From NCBI GenBank assembly GCA_964628385.1, contig CAZVOD010000077.1:1-23850 (forward strand): 23,850 bases of DNA. The letters are read 5' to 3'. Source of the DNA: JANQPA01 sp964628385. Its GTDB lineage: Bacteria; Bacteroidota; Bacteroidia; Chitinophagales; Saprospiraceae. The translations under genes were made by a program, and so were the position numbers. The notes under the pieces are model-generated. The model worked only from the letters and a program-made list of their open reading frames with translations, was not told where the DNA came from and ran no database searches. Positions within the stretch are counted from its first letter, which is position 1. Every line of letters starts with the position of its first letter. Of the stretch, positions 15,826 through 23,809 are shown one piece after another.

Positions 15826-17382
15826 CTATCCGGCCCAGTTTTCTCTGTCCAGGCTTCTGAAGTGAATAGCTTCTGCCAGGTGCTCGATTTCAATATTGTC
15901 GCTACCAGCCAGGTCGGCAGAAGTTCTGGCTACTTTCAGGATACGGTCGTAGGCTCTAGCCGACAGCTGCAGTTTCTCCATGGCTTTTTTTACCAGCATA
16001 ATCCCCGGCTTACTAATTTGGCAGATTTCGCGAACCATCCGGCCCGGCATTTGGGCATTGCAATAAAGCTGCTCCGTATCTTTGAAGCGTTCTGCCTGTA
16101 TTAGACGTGCTCTGACTACTCTTTCGGCAATAGATTTGCTGGATTCTGAAGGACGTCCCTGCTCGGCAATCTCTTCGTAGGATACCGGCGTCACTTCCAC
16201 GTGCAGGTCGATACGGTCAAGCAATGGCCCGGACACTTTGTTTAGGTATTTTTTGACCATACCAGGACCGCAGACACATTCTTTATCCGGATGATTGTAA
16301 TATCCGCAGGGGCAAGGATTCATGGAGGCGATAAGCATAAAGCCGGCCGGATAATCTACCGAAATGCGAGCCCTGGAAATCGTTACCCTTCGCTCTTCCA
16401 TGGGTTGCCTCAGCACTTCCATGACTGTTCTTTTGAATTCCGGGAGCTCATCCAGAAACAGCACCCCATTGTGAGCCAGTGATATTTCGCCGGGCAGAGG
16501 GTTTGACCCTCCGCCTACCATAGCCACATCGCTGATGGTATGGTGAGGAGAACGGAAGGGGCGCTGATGAATCAGAGAAGCTTCGGCGGCAAGCCTTCCG
16601 GCTACAGAGTGTATCTTGGTGGTTTCCAGAGCTTCGTGTAAAGTCAGAGGAGGTAAAATGGTTGGTAACCTTCTGGCCAACATGGTTTTTCCAGCGCCGG
16701 GAGGACCGATCAGGATAGCATTATGGCCACCTGCAGCAGCTATTTCTAAAGCTCTTTTTATATTTTCCTGACCTTTGACATCCGAAAAGTCAACGTTGAA
16801 TTGTTGTTGGTTGTAAAAAAATTCTTCCCGGGTCTCTACAAAAGTAGGCTTCAAATCTTCCTCGCCGGTTAAAAAATCAATAGCTTCTTTGATATTGCTG
16901 ATGCCATACACTTCAATGTCATTAACAATAGCAGCTTCTCTGGCATTTTGCCGGGGTAAAATAATACCTTTGAATTTTTCTTTTCTGGCCTGTATGGCAA
17001 TAGGTAGCGCACCTCTGATCGGCCGCAGGCCACCGTCCAGAGACAGTTCTCCCATGATGATGTACTTGTCCAGGTCTTCAGCGGCAATTTGACCAGTGGC
17101 CGCCAGATAGGCAATAGCAATGGGCAGGTCATAAGAGGCTCCCTCTTTCTTTAGGTCTGCTGGTGCTAGGTTAACGATAGTTTTGATTCGCATCACCCGA
17201 AAGCCTATATTTTTGATGGCTGCGTCTATTCGCTGAAAGCTCTCCCGGACTACACTATCGGGAAGTCCTACCAGGTGATAAAAGCGGCTATTCATGGGCA
17301 CGTTTCCGCCAGTATTGATTTCTATATCTATTCTTTTGGCATCAACGCCAAATACGGCGCTGGCATAAGTTTTTACAAGCAT
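15826..17382 (-). CDS. ComM/YifB-type AAA+ protein (Mg-chelatase-like)
   Basis: This family (YifB, ComM) contains hexameric AAA+ helicases; ComM in naturally competent species promotes branch migration during integration of transforming DNA. The 518-residue protein has an N-terminal Lon-protease-like fold domain (about 1-170; VGLPDSVVRESFQR, NLAPADLKKEGASYDLPIA). The Mg-chelatase AAA+ core follows with Walker A IGPPGAGKT (226-233) and Walker B VLFLDE (307-312). Next come a Cys-rich insert MNPCPCGYYNHPDKECVCG and sensor region GPLLDRIDLH, and a C-terminal helical domain. Length is normal. It starts at the ATG at 17382 and is transcribed on its own, converging on gldD. Whether this organism is transformable cannot be judged from the window. 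Confidence 0.92.
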   Translation of the reverse strand: MLVKTYASAVFGVDAKRIDIEINTGGNVPMNSRFYHLVGLPDSVVRESFQRIDAAIKNIGFRVMRIKTIVNLAPADLKKEGASYDLPIAIAYLAATGQIAAEDLDKYIIMGELSLDGGLRPIRGALPIAIQARKEKFKGIILPRQNAREAAIVNDIEVYGISNIKEAIDFLTGEEDLKPTFVETREEFFYNQQQFNVDFSDVKGQENIKRALEIAAAGGHNAILIGPPGAGKTMLARRLPTILPPLTLHEALETTKIHSVAGRLAAEASLIHQRPFRSPHHTISDVAMVGGGSNPLPGEISLAHNGVLFLDELPEFKRTVMEVLRQPMEERRVTISRARISVDYPAGFMLIASMNPCPCGYYNHPDKECVCGPGMVKKYLNKVSGPLLDRIDLHVEVTPVSYEEIAEQGRPSESSKSIAERVVRARLIQAERFKDTEQLYCNAQMPGRMVREICQISKPGIMLVKKAMEKLQLSARAYDRILKVARTSADLAGSDNIEIEHLAEAIHFRSLDRENWAG

Positions 17383-17502
17383 CTATTTTTTCTGTTTGCG
17401 TGTTATCAGAATAGGAAGATAGGGATTTTAGCAACTTTAAAACAGCTTGTGAGCACTTTTTAGCCTTGCCTGCTGTACCTTATCATATCTTTGGGGTAAA
17501 CT

Positions 17503-17532
17503 AAAAAAGCATTGTAGTTTGCTACAATGCTT
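17503..17532 (-). terminator. Strong terminator of the sigma/Spy/T9SS operon
   Basis: AAGCATTGTAG (17507-17517) pairs perfectly with CTACAATGCTT (17522-17532) around a 4-base loop. On minus the stem is followed by six T residues (complement of 17503-17508). It lies about 120 bp behind the stop of the LTxxQ/T9SS gene and about 120 bp before the start of the ComM-type gene, so it insulates the two. Confidence 0.85.
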
Positions 17533-17654
17533 CTGGATAATTATAAATGATCCGGCTCAATTGAAAGTACTCGTTTCGTAGATTTTAAAATAGATCAAAA
17601 TTGAATCTTTTTTTACCATTATTCCATCCCTTCGCAACAAGCTTACCGGATGTC

Positions 17655-18788
17655 CTATTTTGAGATGATTAGTTTTTTGGTGCTTACATTTTTTCCATTG
17701 GTGATGGTAAAATAATAAACGCCGTCTTTTAGCTCACTCGTATTGACCGCCAGGTTATAGCTGCCTTCCTGCTGATAGCTGTCCTGTAGCACCTGTATGG
17801 TTTTTCCCTGCTCATCGCGTAGTTCAATTCTAACCTTTCCGGCTTCCTCAAGCTCATACTGCAGGTTACTGGAATTAGTAGCTGGATTGGGGTAAATACT
17901 CAGTTGTTCAAAAGCAGGATTAGCACCTGAATTTTCTCTATCTAGCATAGGAGTCAATTCTGATGGATCAAGCAACAGAAAGTGGGCTGCTCTGATAGGC
18001 CCTTTTCTTCCTTTACCCTCCATAGGAGCATGGGCTCTAGGATGACAATCCGGTACTTCCAATTCTTCTTCATCGGGACGATATTTCTCCAATATCTTTT
18101 GGATATCTTCCTTCCATAGTTCTGCTTGTGGCTTGACCTCGTCCATCAATGCTTGGATATCATCCTTGTATTTGTCCAGCAATGATTTGATGGTTGCTCT
18201 GTTTTCTTCATTGCCACCACGATGATGAGCCTTAGCTCTTCTTCGACTTCTCTGTCTTTTGCTGTTTTCTCGCTTATCTGCTCTGGATTCGCGAAGCTGG
18301 GCGATAATCGCTTTGTCTTCTGCGGTAAGTATTTCTTCCAGCTTGGCACGCTGAGCCAGCATCACCGGATGAATATTTTCATTGCGATAAGCATCTAGTT
18401 CCTGTTTTAGGTTCCTTCTGGCAGTGGTATCCTTACGCATCTCACGTCTGGCCAGCCTTTTTTCGCGGTTAGCCTGTAGCTGCTCTTTTTGTTCCTCGGT
18501 GAGAATAGTCTCCACCTGTTCCCGAGTATCTTCTAATATCGCTTTAACAGCCTCTCGTTTTACTACGCTGGATTCAAATGTGGAGTCCCTCAATACGTTC
18601 AGTTGTGATTTAGTAGTCGCCTCAACAGCGGCCAGTTGTTCTTTTTGTTCTTCTGTAAGATCAATGATCATTTCCAGTCGGTCTAGTGGCAAGCCCGGGC
18701 GCATAGCTCCTCTATGGCCGCGTTGAGCCAGGGCAATGGTGCTCATTAATAAGCCCATTGCCAATAAGGCAAAAGTTCTCATTTTCAT
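17655..18788 (-). CDS. Secreted LTxxQ (Spy/CpxP-like) protein with T9SS sorting domain
   Basis: The 377-residue protein starts with a Sec signal peptide (cleavage likely after ALAQ, residue 22). Helical, very basic and Gln/Glu/Arg-rich sequence follows, with LTxxQ-like motifs at 44-48 (LTEEQ), 96-100 (LTEEQ) and, degenerate, 155-159 (LTAED). LTxxQ is the mark of the periplasmic Spy/CpxP family of ATP-independent chaperones and stress sensors. From about 296 to the end lies a T9SS type A sorting domain: SIYPNPATN, then KVRIELRDEQGK, LKDGVYYFTI and a KKLIISK end. That domain would send the protein through the type IX system to the cell surface or medium. It is the last gene after the ECF sigma, anti-sigma and Spy-like genes, 112 bp behind the last of these, and a strong terminator follows. 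The family assignment is good; chaperone function is inferred. Confidence 0.82.
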   Translation of the reverse strand: MKMRTFALLAMGLLMSTIALAQRGHRGAMRPGLPLDRLEMIIDLTEEQKEQLAAVEATTKSQLNVLRDSTFESSVVKREAVKAILEDTREQVETILTEEQKEQLQANREKRLARREMRKDTTARRNLKQELDAYRNENIHPVMLAQRAKLEEILTAEDKAIIAQLRESRADKRENSKRQRSRRRAKAHHRGGNEENRATIKSLLDKYKDDIQALMDEVKPQAELWKEDIQKILEKYRPDEEELEVPDCHPRAHAPMEGKGRKGPIRAAHFLLLDPSELTPMLDRENSGANPAFEQLSIYPNPATNSSNLQYELEEAGKVRIELRDEQGKTIQVLQDSYQQEGSYNLAVNTSELKDGVYYFTITNGKNVSTKKLIISK

Positions 18789-18900
18789 TTTTTTAAGTTT
18801 TTATGGATGATTAAAATACCGTTGAGATTTAGAGCGGTATCTGAAAGTCAGAGCGTCTGGAAAATAGCCCTTCGTAATTACTTACACTTATTAGACTACG

Positions 18901-19320
18901 CTATTCACGAGATTTTTCCCGCCTACCATCGTTTCTTTTCCGCTTTTTATCCCTTTCCTTGTGTCGAAATCTTTTCCCAAACCACTCCAGGTCTTTTCTC
19001 TGCTTGTCATCGAGTATAGGGGTAATTTCCTGAAACATAGAATCTACAACCGTTCTTCTCTTTTTTCGGGATTCATACATGATCCTGGCCATTTCCTGGC
19101 TGTATTTCATTACAACCGGCCTGAGTTGTTCGCGTTGACTGCTATCCGCATCAATCACCCGGAATAACTCCCGTTCAAAACCTCTGGCAAAACGCAAGTC
19201 TGCAATGCGCTCAATTTGCTTTTTGATCACTATGCGATGTGCTACGAAACCTCCGATAAATCCGGTGATTAGTAGTAAAGAGACAAAAGCGGTTATTTTC
19301 AAAGTTTTCATTCGATTCAT
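18901..19320 (-). CDS. Membrane-anchored Spy-like (heavy-metal resistance type) protein
   Basis: The 139-residue protein has one N-terminal membrane segment (about 9-29, TAFVSLLLITGFIGGFVA) and then a helical, strongly charged periplasmic part. LTxxQ-like words appear as IDADSSQREQLRPVV (about 56-70) and LDDKQRKDLEWF (about 103-114), separated by a helix, as in the periplasmic heavy-metal sensor/Spy group. The tail is extremely basic (RDKKRKRNDGRREKSRE). The start may be the ATG at 19320 or the one at 19311. It begins only 11 bp after the anti-sigma-like gene, so they are almost certainly co-transcribed. A plausible role is to sense or buffer misfolded envelope protein; there are no Cys or His clusters for metal binding. 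Function is inferred from motif and context. Confidence 0.75.
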   Translation of the reverse strand: MNRMKTLKITAFVSLLLITGFIGGFVAHRIVIKKQIERIADLRFARGFERELFRVIDADSSQREQLRPVVMKYSQEMARIMYESRKKRRTVVDSMFQEITPILDDKQRKDLEWFGKRFRHKERDKKRKRNDGRREKSRE

Positions 19321-19331
19321 TTTTCTAATAG

Positions 19332-19730
19332 TTATTCAGCAAGAATGGTATAAGCATCTTCGGGACTCAAATCCTGAACTCCGACTAACGCTTCTGTACT
19401 CAAAGACCCTTCTATGAAAAAGGTAGTCAGTAGAGCCACAATCAGTACGGCTACACAGGCTGCCGCTACCTGTGGAAACAATTGTAGGATCACCCCCTGA
19501 ATGTCTTGCTGTTTTTGCTGCTCCTCCAAAGCCATCAATACCTGATCGGCAAAACCAGCTTTGGGAGTCTTTTTCAGCGCACCTATACCAGCTCTTAGTT
19601 TCTCCAGCCGCCGCTTTTCCTCCCGGAGCCATGCCGAAATTTCCAGTTGCCGATCTAATGAATTTTGCTCAGTACCAGAAAGAGGCTGATCAAAACTTTT
19701 TATCAATAAATTAAGTGCTTTATCTTTCAT
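19332..19730 (-). CDS. Small single-pass membrane protein, probable anti-sigma factor
   Basis: The 132-residue protein has a cytoplasmic N-terminal part (1-83) containing LSGTEQNSLDRQLEISAWLREEKRRLEKLR, one membrane segment (about 84-107, VAAACVAVLIVALLTTFF), and a short outer tail of about 25 residues. Its place directly downstream of an ECF sigma gene (66 bp) and its topology fit an anti-sigma factor that holds the sigma at the membrane. It lacks the HxxxCxxC zinc motif of ZAS anti-sigma factors and has almost no periplasmic sensor domain of its own. Sensing may therefore depend on the Spy-like protein encoded 11 bp downstream. The N-terminal wording resembles anti-sigma domains of other Bacteroidota but is not diagnostic. 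Confidence 0.7.
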   Translation of the reverse strand: MKDKALNLLIKSFDQPLSGTEQNSLDRQLEISAWLREEKRRLEKLRAGIGALKKTPKAGFADQVLMALEEQQKQQDIQGVILQLFPQVAAACVAVLIVALLTTFFIEGSLSTEALVGVQDLSPEDAYTILAE

Positions 19731-19796
19731 TGCTGATATTTTAAATAATTCGAGTTATAAAGCCATATCTAACCTGACCATCAGGCAGAAACCCTA

Positions 19797-20339
19797 TCAA
19801 AGCCATTCTTTGAGTATACCTTTTAGCTTCTTCTGGGCTCTGGCTAACCTTGAGGCTACTGTACCTTCCGGTAATTCCAGTATTTCTGCTGTCTCCCTAA
19901 CAGAATAGCCATCTACCAATCGCAGGATAACTACCGTCCTGAATTCTACTTCCAACAGTTGAAGAGCCTTACTAATAGTGTCCTTGAGTTCGGCGCGTTC
20001 AGGAGATGTACTGGCATCAGCCGGTTCTGTAGGTTTCCTACCCTGAAAAACTCCATTTATCCATTTTAGCTTTCTTTTTTGCCGACTAATTTCGTTAAGC
20101 GTCAAATTTATAGCTATACGTGTCAAATAAGTGCCAAGGCTAGAATCTCCCCTAAAGTTTTTTGCTGCTTTAAAAAAACGTATAAAAACCTCCTGGGTTA
20201 GATCATCCGTATCAGCATTAGGACCCAACATACCTGCTACTGTAGACCGGACTTGCCCTTCGTAATGCTGTATGAGTTTGCGAAAAGCTTGTTGATTACC
20301 GGCCTTGATCGAGGCAATAAGATCCGCTTCTGTATGCAT
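19797..20339 (-). CDS. ECF RNA polymerase sigma factor (operon with anti-sigma)
   Basis: The 180-residue protein shows both sigma domains. Region 2 (about 14-85) has NADTDDLTQEVFIRFFKAAKN and SSLGTYLTRIAINLTLNEISR. Region 4 (about 125-177) has VEFRTVVILRLVDGYSVRE and TAEILELPEGTVASRLARAQK. The ATG at 20339 is used; an in-frame TTG at 20354 would add five residues. It is the first gene of the minus-strand operon with the anti-sigma-like protein, the Spy-like membrane protein and the LTxxQ/T9SS protein, and a terminator-like hairpin separates it from proS. No TAnnTTTG box is visible just upstream, so the operon may be driven by this sigma factor itself. A 5-bp hairpin CCTGA CCA TCAGG (19773-19785) lies just behind its stop. 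Confidence 0.92.
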   Translation of the reverse strand: MHTEADLIASIKAGNQQAFRKLIQHYEGQVRSTVAGMLGPNADTDDLTQEVFIRFFKAAKNFRGDSSLGTYLTRIAINLTLNEISRQKRKLKWINGVFQGRKPTEPADASTSPERAELKDTISKALQLLEVEFRTVVILRLVDGYSVRETAEILELPEGTVASRLARAQKKLKGILKEWL

Positions 20340-20438
20340 TCGGATGATTTTCAATAGTCCTTTTTTCCATTAGACTACAGCCAGTCTTGTTTTTTTCCCT
20401 TAAATAATTTTTTTGAAAAAAGAAGGAAAGCGTACCGG

Positions 20439-20484
20439 CCGTTTTCACATCATCAGCAAAATGGTCAGGTGATGTGAAAAACGG
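20439..20484 (-). terminator. Probable proS terminator
   Basis: CCGTTTTCACATCA (20439-20452) pairs with TGATGTGAAAAACGG (20470-20484) with a single bulged base. On minus it follows the proS stop by 14 bp. The downstream side is T-rich (complement of the A-rich stretch 20415-20430) after about ten bases, so the T-tract is not immediate. Confidence 0.55.
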
Positions 20485-20498
20485 ACGGATAAGAAAAT

Positions 20499-21965
20499 TT
20501 AGTAGGCCTTGGCAAACAGCACACGCCGTTGAGAAGGCTGGCCGGTAAGAATGCATTTTCCTGCTTCCTCTTTCGCGCCCTGAGGAATACAGCGAATAGT
20601 CGCTTTTGTAAGTTCTTTGATTTTATCTTCAGTAGCGGCCGTACCATCCCAGTGAGCAGAAAGAAAACCGCCTTTTTGTTCTAGTACAGTCTTAAAGTCT
20701 TCAAAAGTATCAACTTCCGTTATATGGTTGTCGCGGTAAGCTTTAGCTCGCTGGAAGAGGTTTTGCTGAATGTCCTCTAGTAGTTGTTCTATATGATCAG
20801 CGATGCTATCCAGCGGTTGTGATGATTTATCTTTGGTATCTCTGCGAGCCACTTCTACCACTCCTTTTTCTAAATCCCGCTTGCCGATTCCTAATCTTAC
20901 AGGAATACCTTTCATTTCGTGCTCGGCGAATTTAAAGCCCGGGCGCTTTTTTTTGTCCATATCATACTGAACAGTGATTCCCTTTGCTCTAAGCTCCTTC
21001 ATAATCTTTTCAGCTACTTCATCAATTTCTGGATTAGGCTTAGGAATCGGAACGATAACCACCTGAATAGGCGCCAGCTTTGGGGGCAATACCAAGCCAT
21101 CGTCATCGGAATGGGTCATGATCAACCCGCCCACCAGTCGGGTAGAAACACCCCAGGAAGTGGCCCAAACCAGCTCTTCCTTGTTATTTTCATTCAAAAA
21201 TTTTACATCAAAAGCCTTCGCAAAATTTTGTCCCAAAAAGTGGGAAGTACCTGCTTGTAGAGCTTTGCCATCTTGCATCAGGGCTTCTATAGTGTAGGTT
21301 TCTTCTGCGCCGGCAAAACGTTCACTTTCTGTTTTTACACCTTTGATAACCGGCATGGCCATATATTGCTCTGCAAATTCTGCATAAATACCCTGCATAC
21401 GCTCGGCCTCTTCGATAGCTTCCTCACAGGTAGCGTGTGCAGTGTGGCCTTCCTGCCACAAAAATTCAGCCGTGCGCAGAAACATCCTGGTGCGAAGCTC
21501 CCAGCGTACCACATTGGCCCATTGATTGATCAATAAAGGAAGGTCGCGGTAGGAGTTAATCCAATCTTTATAAGTATGCCAGATGATGGTCTCTGATGTA
21601 GGCCGCACAATAAGCTCCTCTTCCAAGCGGGCATCAGGATCAACTACTAAACCATTACCCTCCGGATCATTCATCAACCGGTGATGGGTGACTACCGCAC
21701 ATTCTTTAGCAAAACCTTCTACGTGCTCGGCTTCTCTGCTAAGGAAGCTTTTAGGGATAAAGATCGGGAAATAGGCATTGACATGCCCGGACTCTTTGAA
21801 CATCCGGTCAATCTGGTCCCGCATATTTTCCCAAATACCAAAACCATATGGTTTGATAACCATACAGCCTCTTACCGCCGAGTTTTCAGCCAGGCCGGCC
21901 TTCTTTACAATGTCGAGATACCACTGTGAATAGTCCTCTTGTCTGCTGGTAATTTCCTTAGCCAT
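20499..21965 (-). CDS. proS: Prolyl-tRNA synthetase, archaeal/eukaryotic type
   Basis: ProS charges tRNA-Pro with proline. The 488-residue protein is of the short type without the large editing insertion found in E. coli ProRS. Class II motifs are in order: motif 1 region IWENMRDQIDRMF (45-57), RPTSETIIW (121-129), motif 2 RWELRTRMFLRTAEFLWQEG (154-173), and motif 3 within GVSTRLVGGLIMTHSDDDG (272-290). The anticodon-binding domain follows (about 300-405), then the C-terminal domain that ends in the characteristic Tyr (FAKAY). The ATG at 21965 starts MAKEITSR at the normal place; the in-frame extension upstream to 22004 is not family-like. It is transcribed alone on minus, with a terminator-like hairpin behind it. 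Confidence 0.97.
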   Translation of the reverse strand: MAKEITSRQEDYSQWYLDIVKKAGLAENSAVRGCMVIKPYGFGIWENMRDQIDRMFKESGHVNAYFPIFIPKSFLSREAEHVEGFAKECAVVTHHRLMNDPEGNGLVVDPDARLEEELIVRPTSETIIWHTYKDWINSYRDLPLLINQWANVVRWELRTRMFLRTAEFLWQEGHTAHATCEEAIEEAERMQGIYAEFAEQYMAMPVIKGVKTESERFAGAEETYTIEALMQDGKALQAGTSHFLGQNFAKAFDVKFLNENNKEELVWATSWGVSTRLVGGLIMTHSDDDGLVLPPKLAPIQVVIVPIPKPNPEIDEVAEKIMKELRAKGITVQYDMDKKKRPGFKFAEHEMKGIPVRLGIGKRDLEKGVVEVARRDTKDKSSQPLDSIADHIEQLLEDIQQNLFQRAKAYRDNHITEVDTFEDFKTVLEQKGGFLSAHWDGTAATEDKIKELTKATIRCIPQGAKEEAGKCILTGQPSQRRVLFAKAY

Positions 21966-22550
21966 TTTATCAATGTATATGTTCCAGGTTAAAAAACAGG
22001 CCACAAAATAAGCTAAAAAAGTGAGGCCTTCGAAAAAAGACTTTCAGACTTTTTGGAAATCTTTTATGCTTTAGCTTTGTTAATATAATATAAGCTTAAA
22101 GGTGAAATTCCTCGCTTTTTTATCTAAAATGTGAATTTAACATTTTGTTTGATTAGCGACAAGTGCTAAGTAAATGTTAAAAACTTGCTTTTTTCGCCAT
22201 CTTGCGCACTGCAGTAAAATCTTTATTCTCTGTATACTCGCACTTTAAGTTTATAGAAAGGCTTAAGTTAAATACCTTAGTAACAGGTAAAAAATAAGTA
22301 TCCGGTTGATGCGAAGTGATTGTAGTCTTAGGCAAGGCATTTTTTTCAGCAATAGCTGTGCTATTACTGAAAAAAAATAACGCAGCATAAGGCTGCAAGG
22401 ACGAGTAGAAATCGATAAGTTATTCTTTAACTGTTACTTAACACAAATAATAGTGTTATAATTCGAAATTTAACTGAAAAAGTGCCATAAAAATGATAAA
22501 TTAGAGAATGTTGACTGGAAAGGTCTGCAATACATATAAAAAACAGCCTT
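21966..22550. other. 585-bp intergenic region between proS and the low-complexity gene
   Basis: This divergent region has no convincing gene; the frame 22177-22398 on minus begins at TTG and runs through the hairpin at 22340-22376, so it is not accepted. On plus there is an exact -7 match, TAGCTTTG (22072-22079), with a TTG 16 bp upstream, but the nearest gene on that strand begins about 470 bp later. A tiny hairpin GCAGC-GCTGC (22382-22396) follows the larger one. The stretch from 22,400 to 22,550 is AT-rich and should hold the promoter of the downstream gene, but no clear box is visible. Confidence 0.5.
22340..22376. repeat. Long hairpin with T-run 5' arm and A-run 3' arm
   Basis: TTTTTTTCAG (22340-22349) and AATAGC (22351-22356) pair with GCTATT (22360-22365) and CTGAAAAAAA (22367-22376), leaving one C/A mismatch and a TGT loop, a stem of 16 pairs. 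On either strand the T-run comes first and the A-run last, so it does not have the form of an intrinsic terminator. Confidence 0.65.
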
Positions 22551-23612
22551 ATGAAATATTTTGTGACAACATGTGTAGCTGTACTTGCTTTACTTTTTAG
22601 TAATGCAGCTTTTGCTCAGTGGGATGATTTATACTTTGATCCGTCTACCGATCAATCAATAGATAATTTAGCTTATCGGTCAAATGACAGATCAGAGGCA
22701 TCTGATAGGAGATACGTAGATGATTCTGATTATGCTTATTATGAAGATGAGTATGATTATTACAACGATTATGATTTTTATTATACTTCCCGGATTCGTC
22801 GTTTCCACCGTCCACTTTTTGGATTTGGATTCTTTGATCCGGTATATATAGACGCAGCTTATTATGATCCGTTTATGAGTCCAAGTTTATCTGTATTGAT
22901 ATACGATGATTTGGCATTTCGTAATTTTACGAGATTACGCAGTTGGGGTGATCCATTTTGGGGTATGGGCTTCAACAGATGGAACAGAAGAGGCTTTGGC
23001 GCAGGTGCAGGTTTCGGCTGGGGCTTTAACTCTGGCTTTAATCTTGGTTTCAACAGTGGCTTTGGGTTTTCACCATTCAACAATCCATTTTTGAGAAGTA
23101 CCGCTTATTTCTGTCCACCATCCTGGGGAGGTAGTAACAGTTATACCACAATAACCAGCACTTTGAATGATGCTGGTAGAAATACAGTGTACAACCCAAG
23201 AAGAAGCGGCACGAGAATAGATTCTCGCTACACTTCACCTAACAGAACACGGTCTTCTAAGCGTAGAGGTACCGTAGGTAGAGTGAATGGATTAGAGAGA
23301 CAAAGTCCGCTGAATAGCAGAGGTTCAAAAGTAGACCCTCAGCAGCAGAGACGTCGTACTCGTACACGCGCTACCAACCGCCCAAGCCAAGTAAATTCAA
23401 GATCGACGAGCCCAACAAAGATTAATAGGTCTTCAACAACTAGAGGTAATAACAGCCCTTCTTTTTCCAGAGGAAGATCTAACACCTCACGCTCAACGAT
23501 CAATAGGAACAGTAGTTCTAGGCCAAGAATGAGTCCGACTCGAAGTTCTGGAAGTTCTTCAAGCAGAAGTTCTGGTAGCCGTCCAACTACGAGAAGGAAA
23601 AATAATGACTAA
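22551..23612 (+). CDS. Secreted low-complexity protein of unknown function
   Basis: I do not recognise a domain in this 353-residue protein. It has a clear Sec signal peptide (MKYF, hydrophobic core, cleavage likely after AFAQ, residue 23). The mature chain has sharply different blocks. Residues 24-80 are acidic and Tyr-rich (DYAYYEDEYDYYNDYDFYY). Residues 81-140 are aromatic (RPLFGFGFFDPVYIDAAYYD). Residues 145-185 are Gly/Phe/Asn-rich with near-repeats such as GFNSGFNLGFNSGFGF. From about 205 to the end the chain is Ser/Arg/Thr/Asn-rich and strongly basic, with no acidic cluster until the NND end. There is one Cys after the signal peptide. There is no T9SS sorting domain. The acidic front and basic back could attract each other or bind nucleic acid or polysaccharide; that is inference. 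It has its own terminator 114 bp downstream. Confidence 0.85.
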   Translation: MKYFVTTCVAVLALLFSNAAFAQWDDLYFDPSTDQSIDNLAYRSNDRSEASDRRYVDDSDYAYYEDEYDYYNDYDFYYTSRIRRFHRPLFGFGFFDPVYIDAAYYDPFMSPSLSVLIYDDLAFRNFTRLRSWGDPFWGMGFNRWNRRGFGAGAGFGWGFNSGFNLGFNSGFGFSPFNNPFLRSTAYFCPPSWGGSNSYTTITSTLNDAGRNTVYNPRRSGTRIDSRYTSPNRTRSSKRRGTVGRVNGLERQSPLNSRGSKVDPQQQRRRTRTRATNRPSQVNSRSTSPTKINRSSTTRGNNSPSFSRGRSNTSRSTINRNSSSRPRMSPTRSSGSSSSRSSGSRPTTRRKNND

Positions 23613-23725
23613 AAAGATTTGTTTTGCAGGTGATAAAACTTTTCTATATTTCTGCGAAGCAAGTAAAAGATAAATCAGAAATGGCAATTACAGTTACCAT
23701 TTAAGTTACTAAAAGTTAAACGGGA

Positions 23726-23762
23726 GGGTGGATTTATTTCAGAATATTTCCACCCTTTTTTT
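23726..23762 (+). terminator. Terminator of the low-complexity gene
   Basis: GGGTGGA (23726-23732) pairs with TCCACCC (23749-23755), followed directly by seven T residues (23756-23762). This is a standard intrinsic terminator, about 115 bp behind the stop codon. An alternative pairing of GGGAGG (23722-23727) with CCTCCC (23768-23773) is also possible. Confidence 0.85.
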
Positions 23763-23785
23763 GATATCCTCCCATTGGATACATA

Positions 23786-23809
23786 GAAGTTGTTTAAGAA
23801 GTTGTTTAA
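23786..23809. repeat. 12-bp perfect tandem duplication
   Basis: GAAGTTGTTTAA occurs twice in immediate succession (23786-23797 and 23798-23809). It is followed by AAATG, and from the ATG at 23812 a frame (MSFHVCRQNI) stays open to the window end, too short to judge. The repeat might be part of an upstream control region of the next gene or a replication-slippage scar. Confidence 0.6.

Noticed and set aside
21966..22004. 13-residue N-terminal extension of ProS
   Set aside because: MAKEITSR at 21965 is the usual beginning of this ProRS type; the extension lacks family character.
22177..22398. 73-residue frame on minus upstream of proS
   Set aside because: It starts at TTG, its first third is the hairpin 22340-22376, and the rest has no domain or signal I can support.
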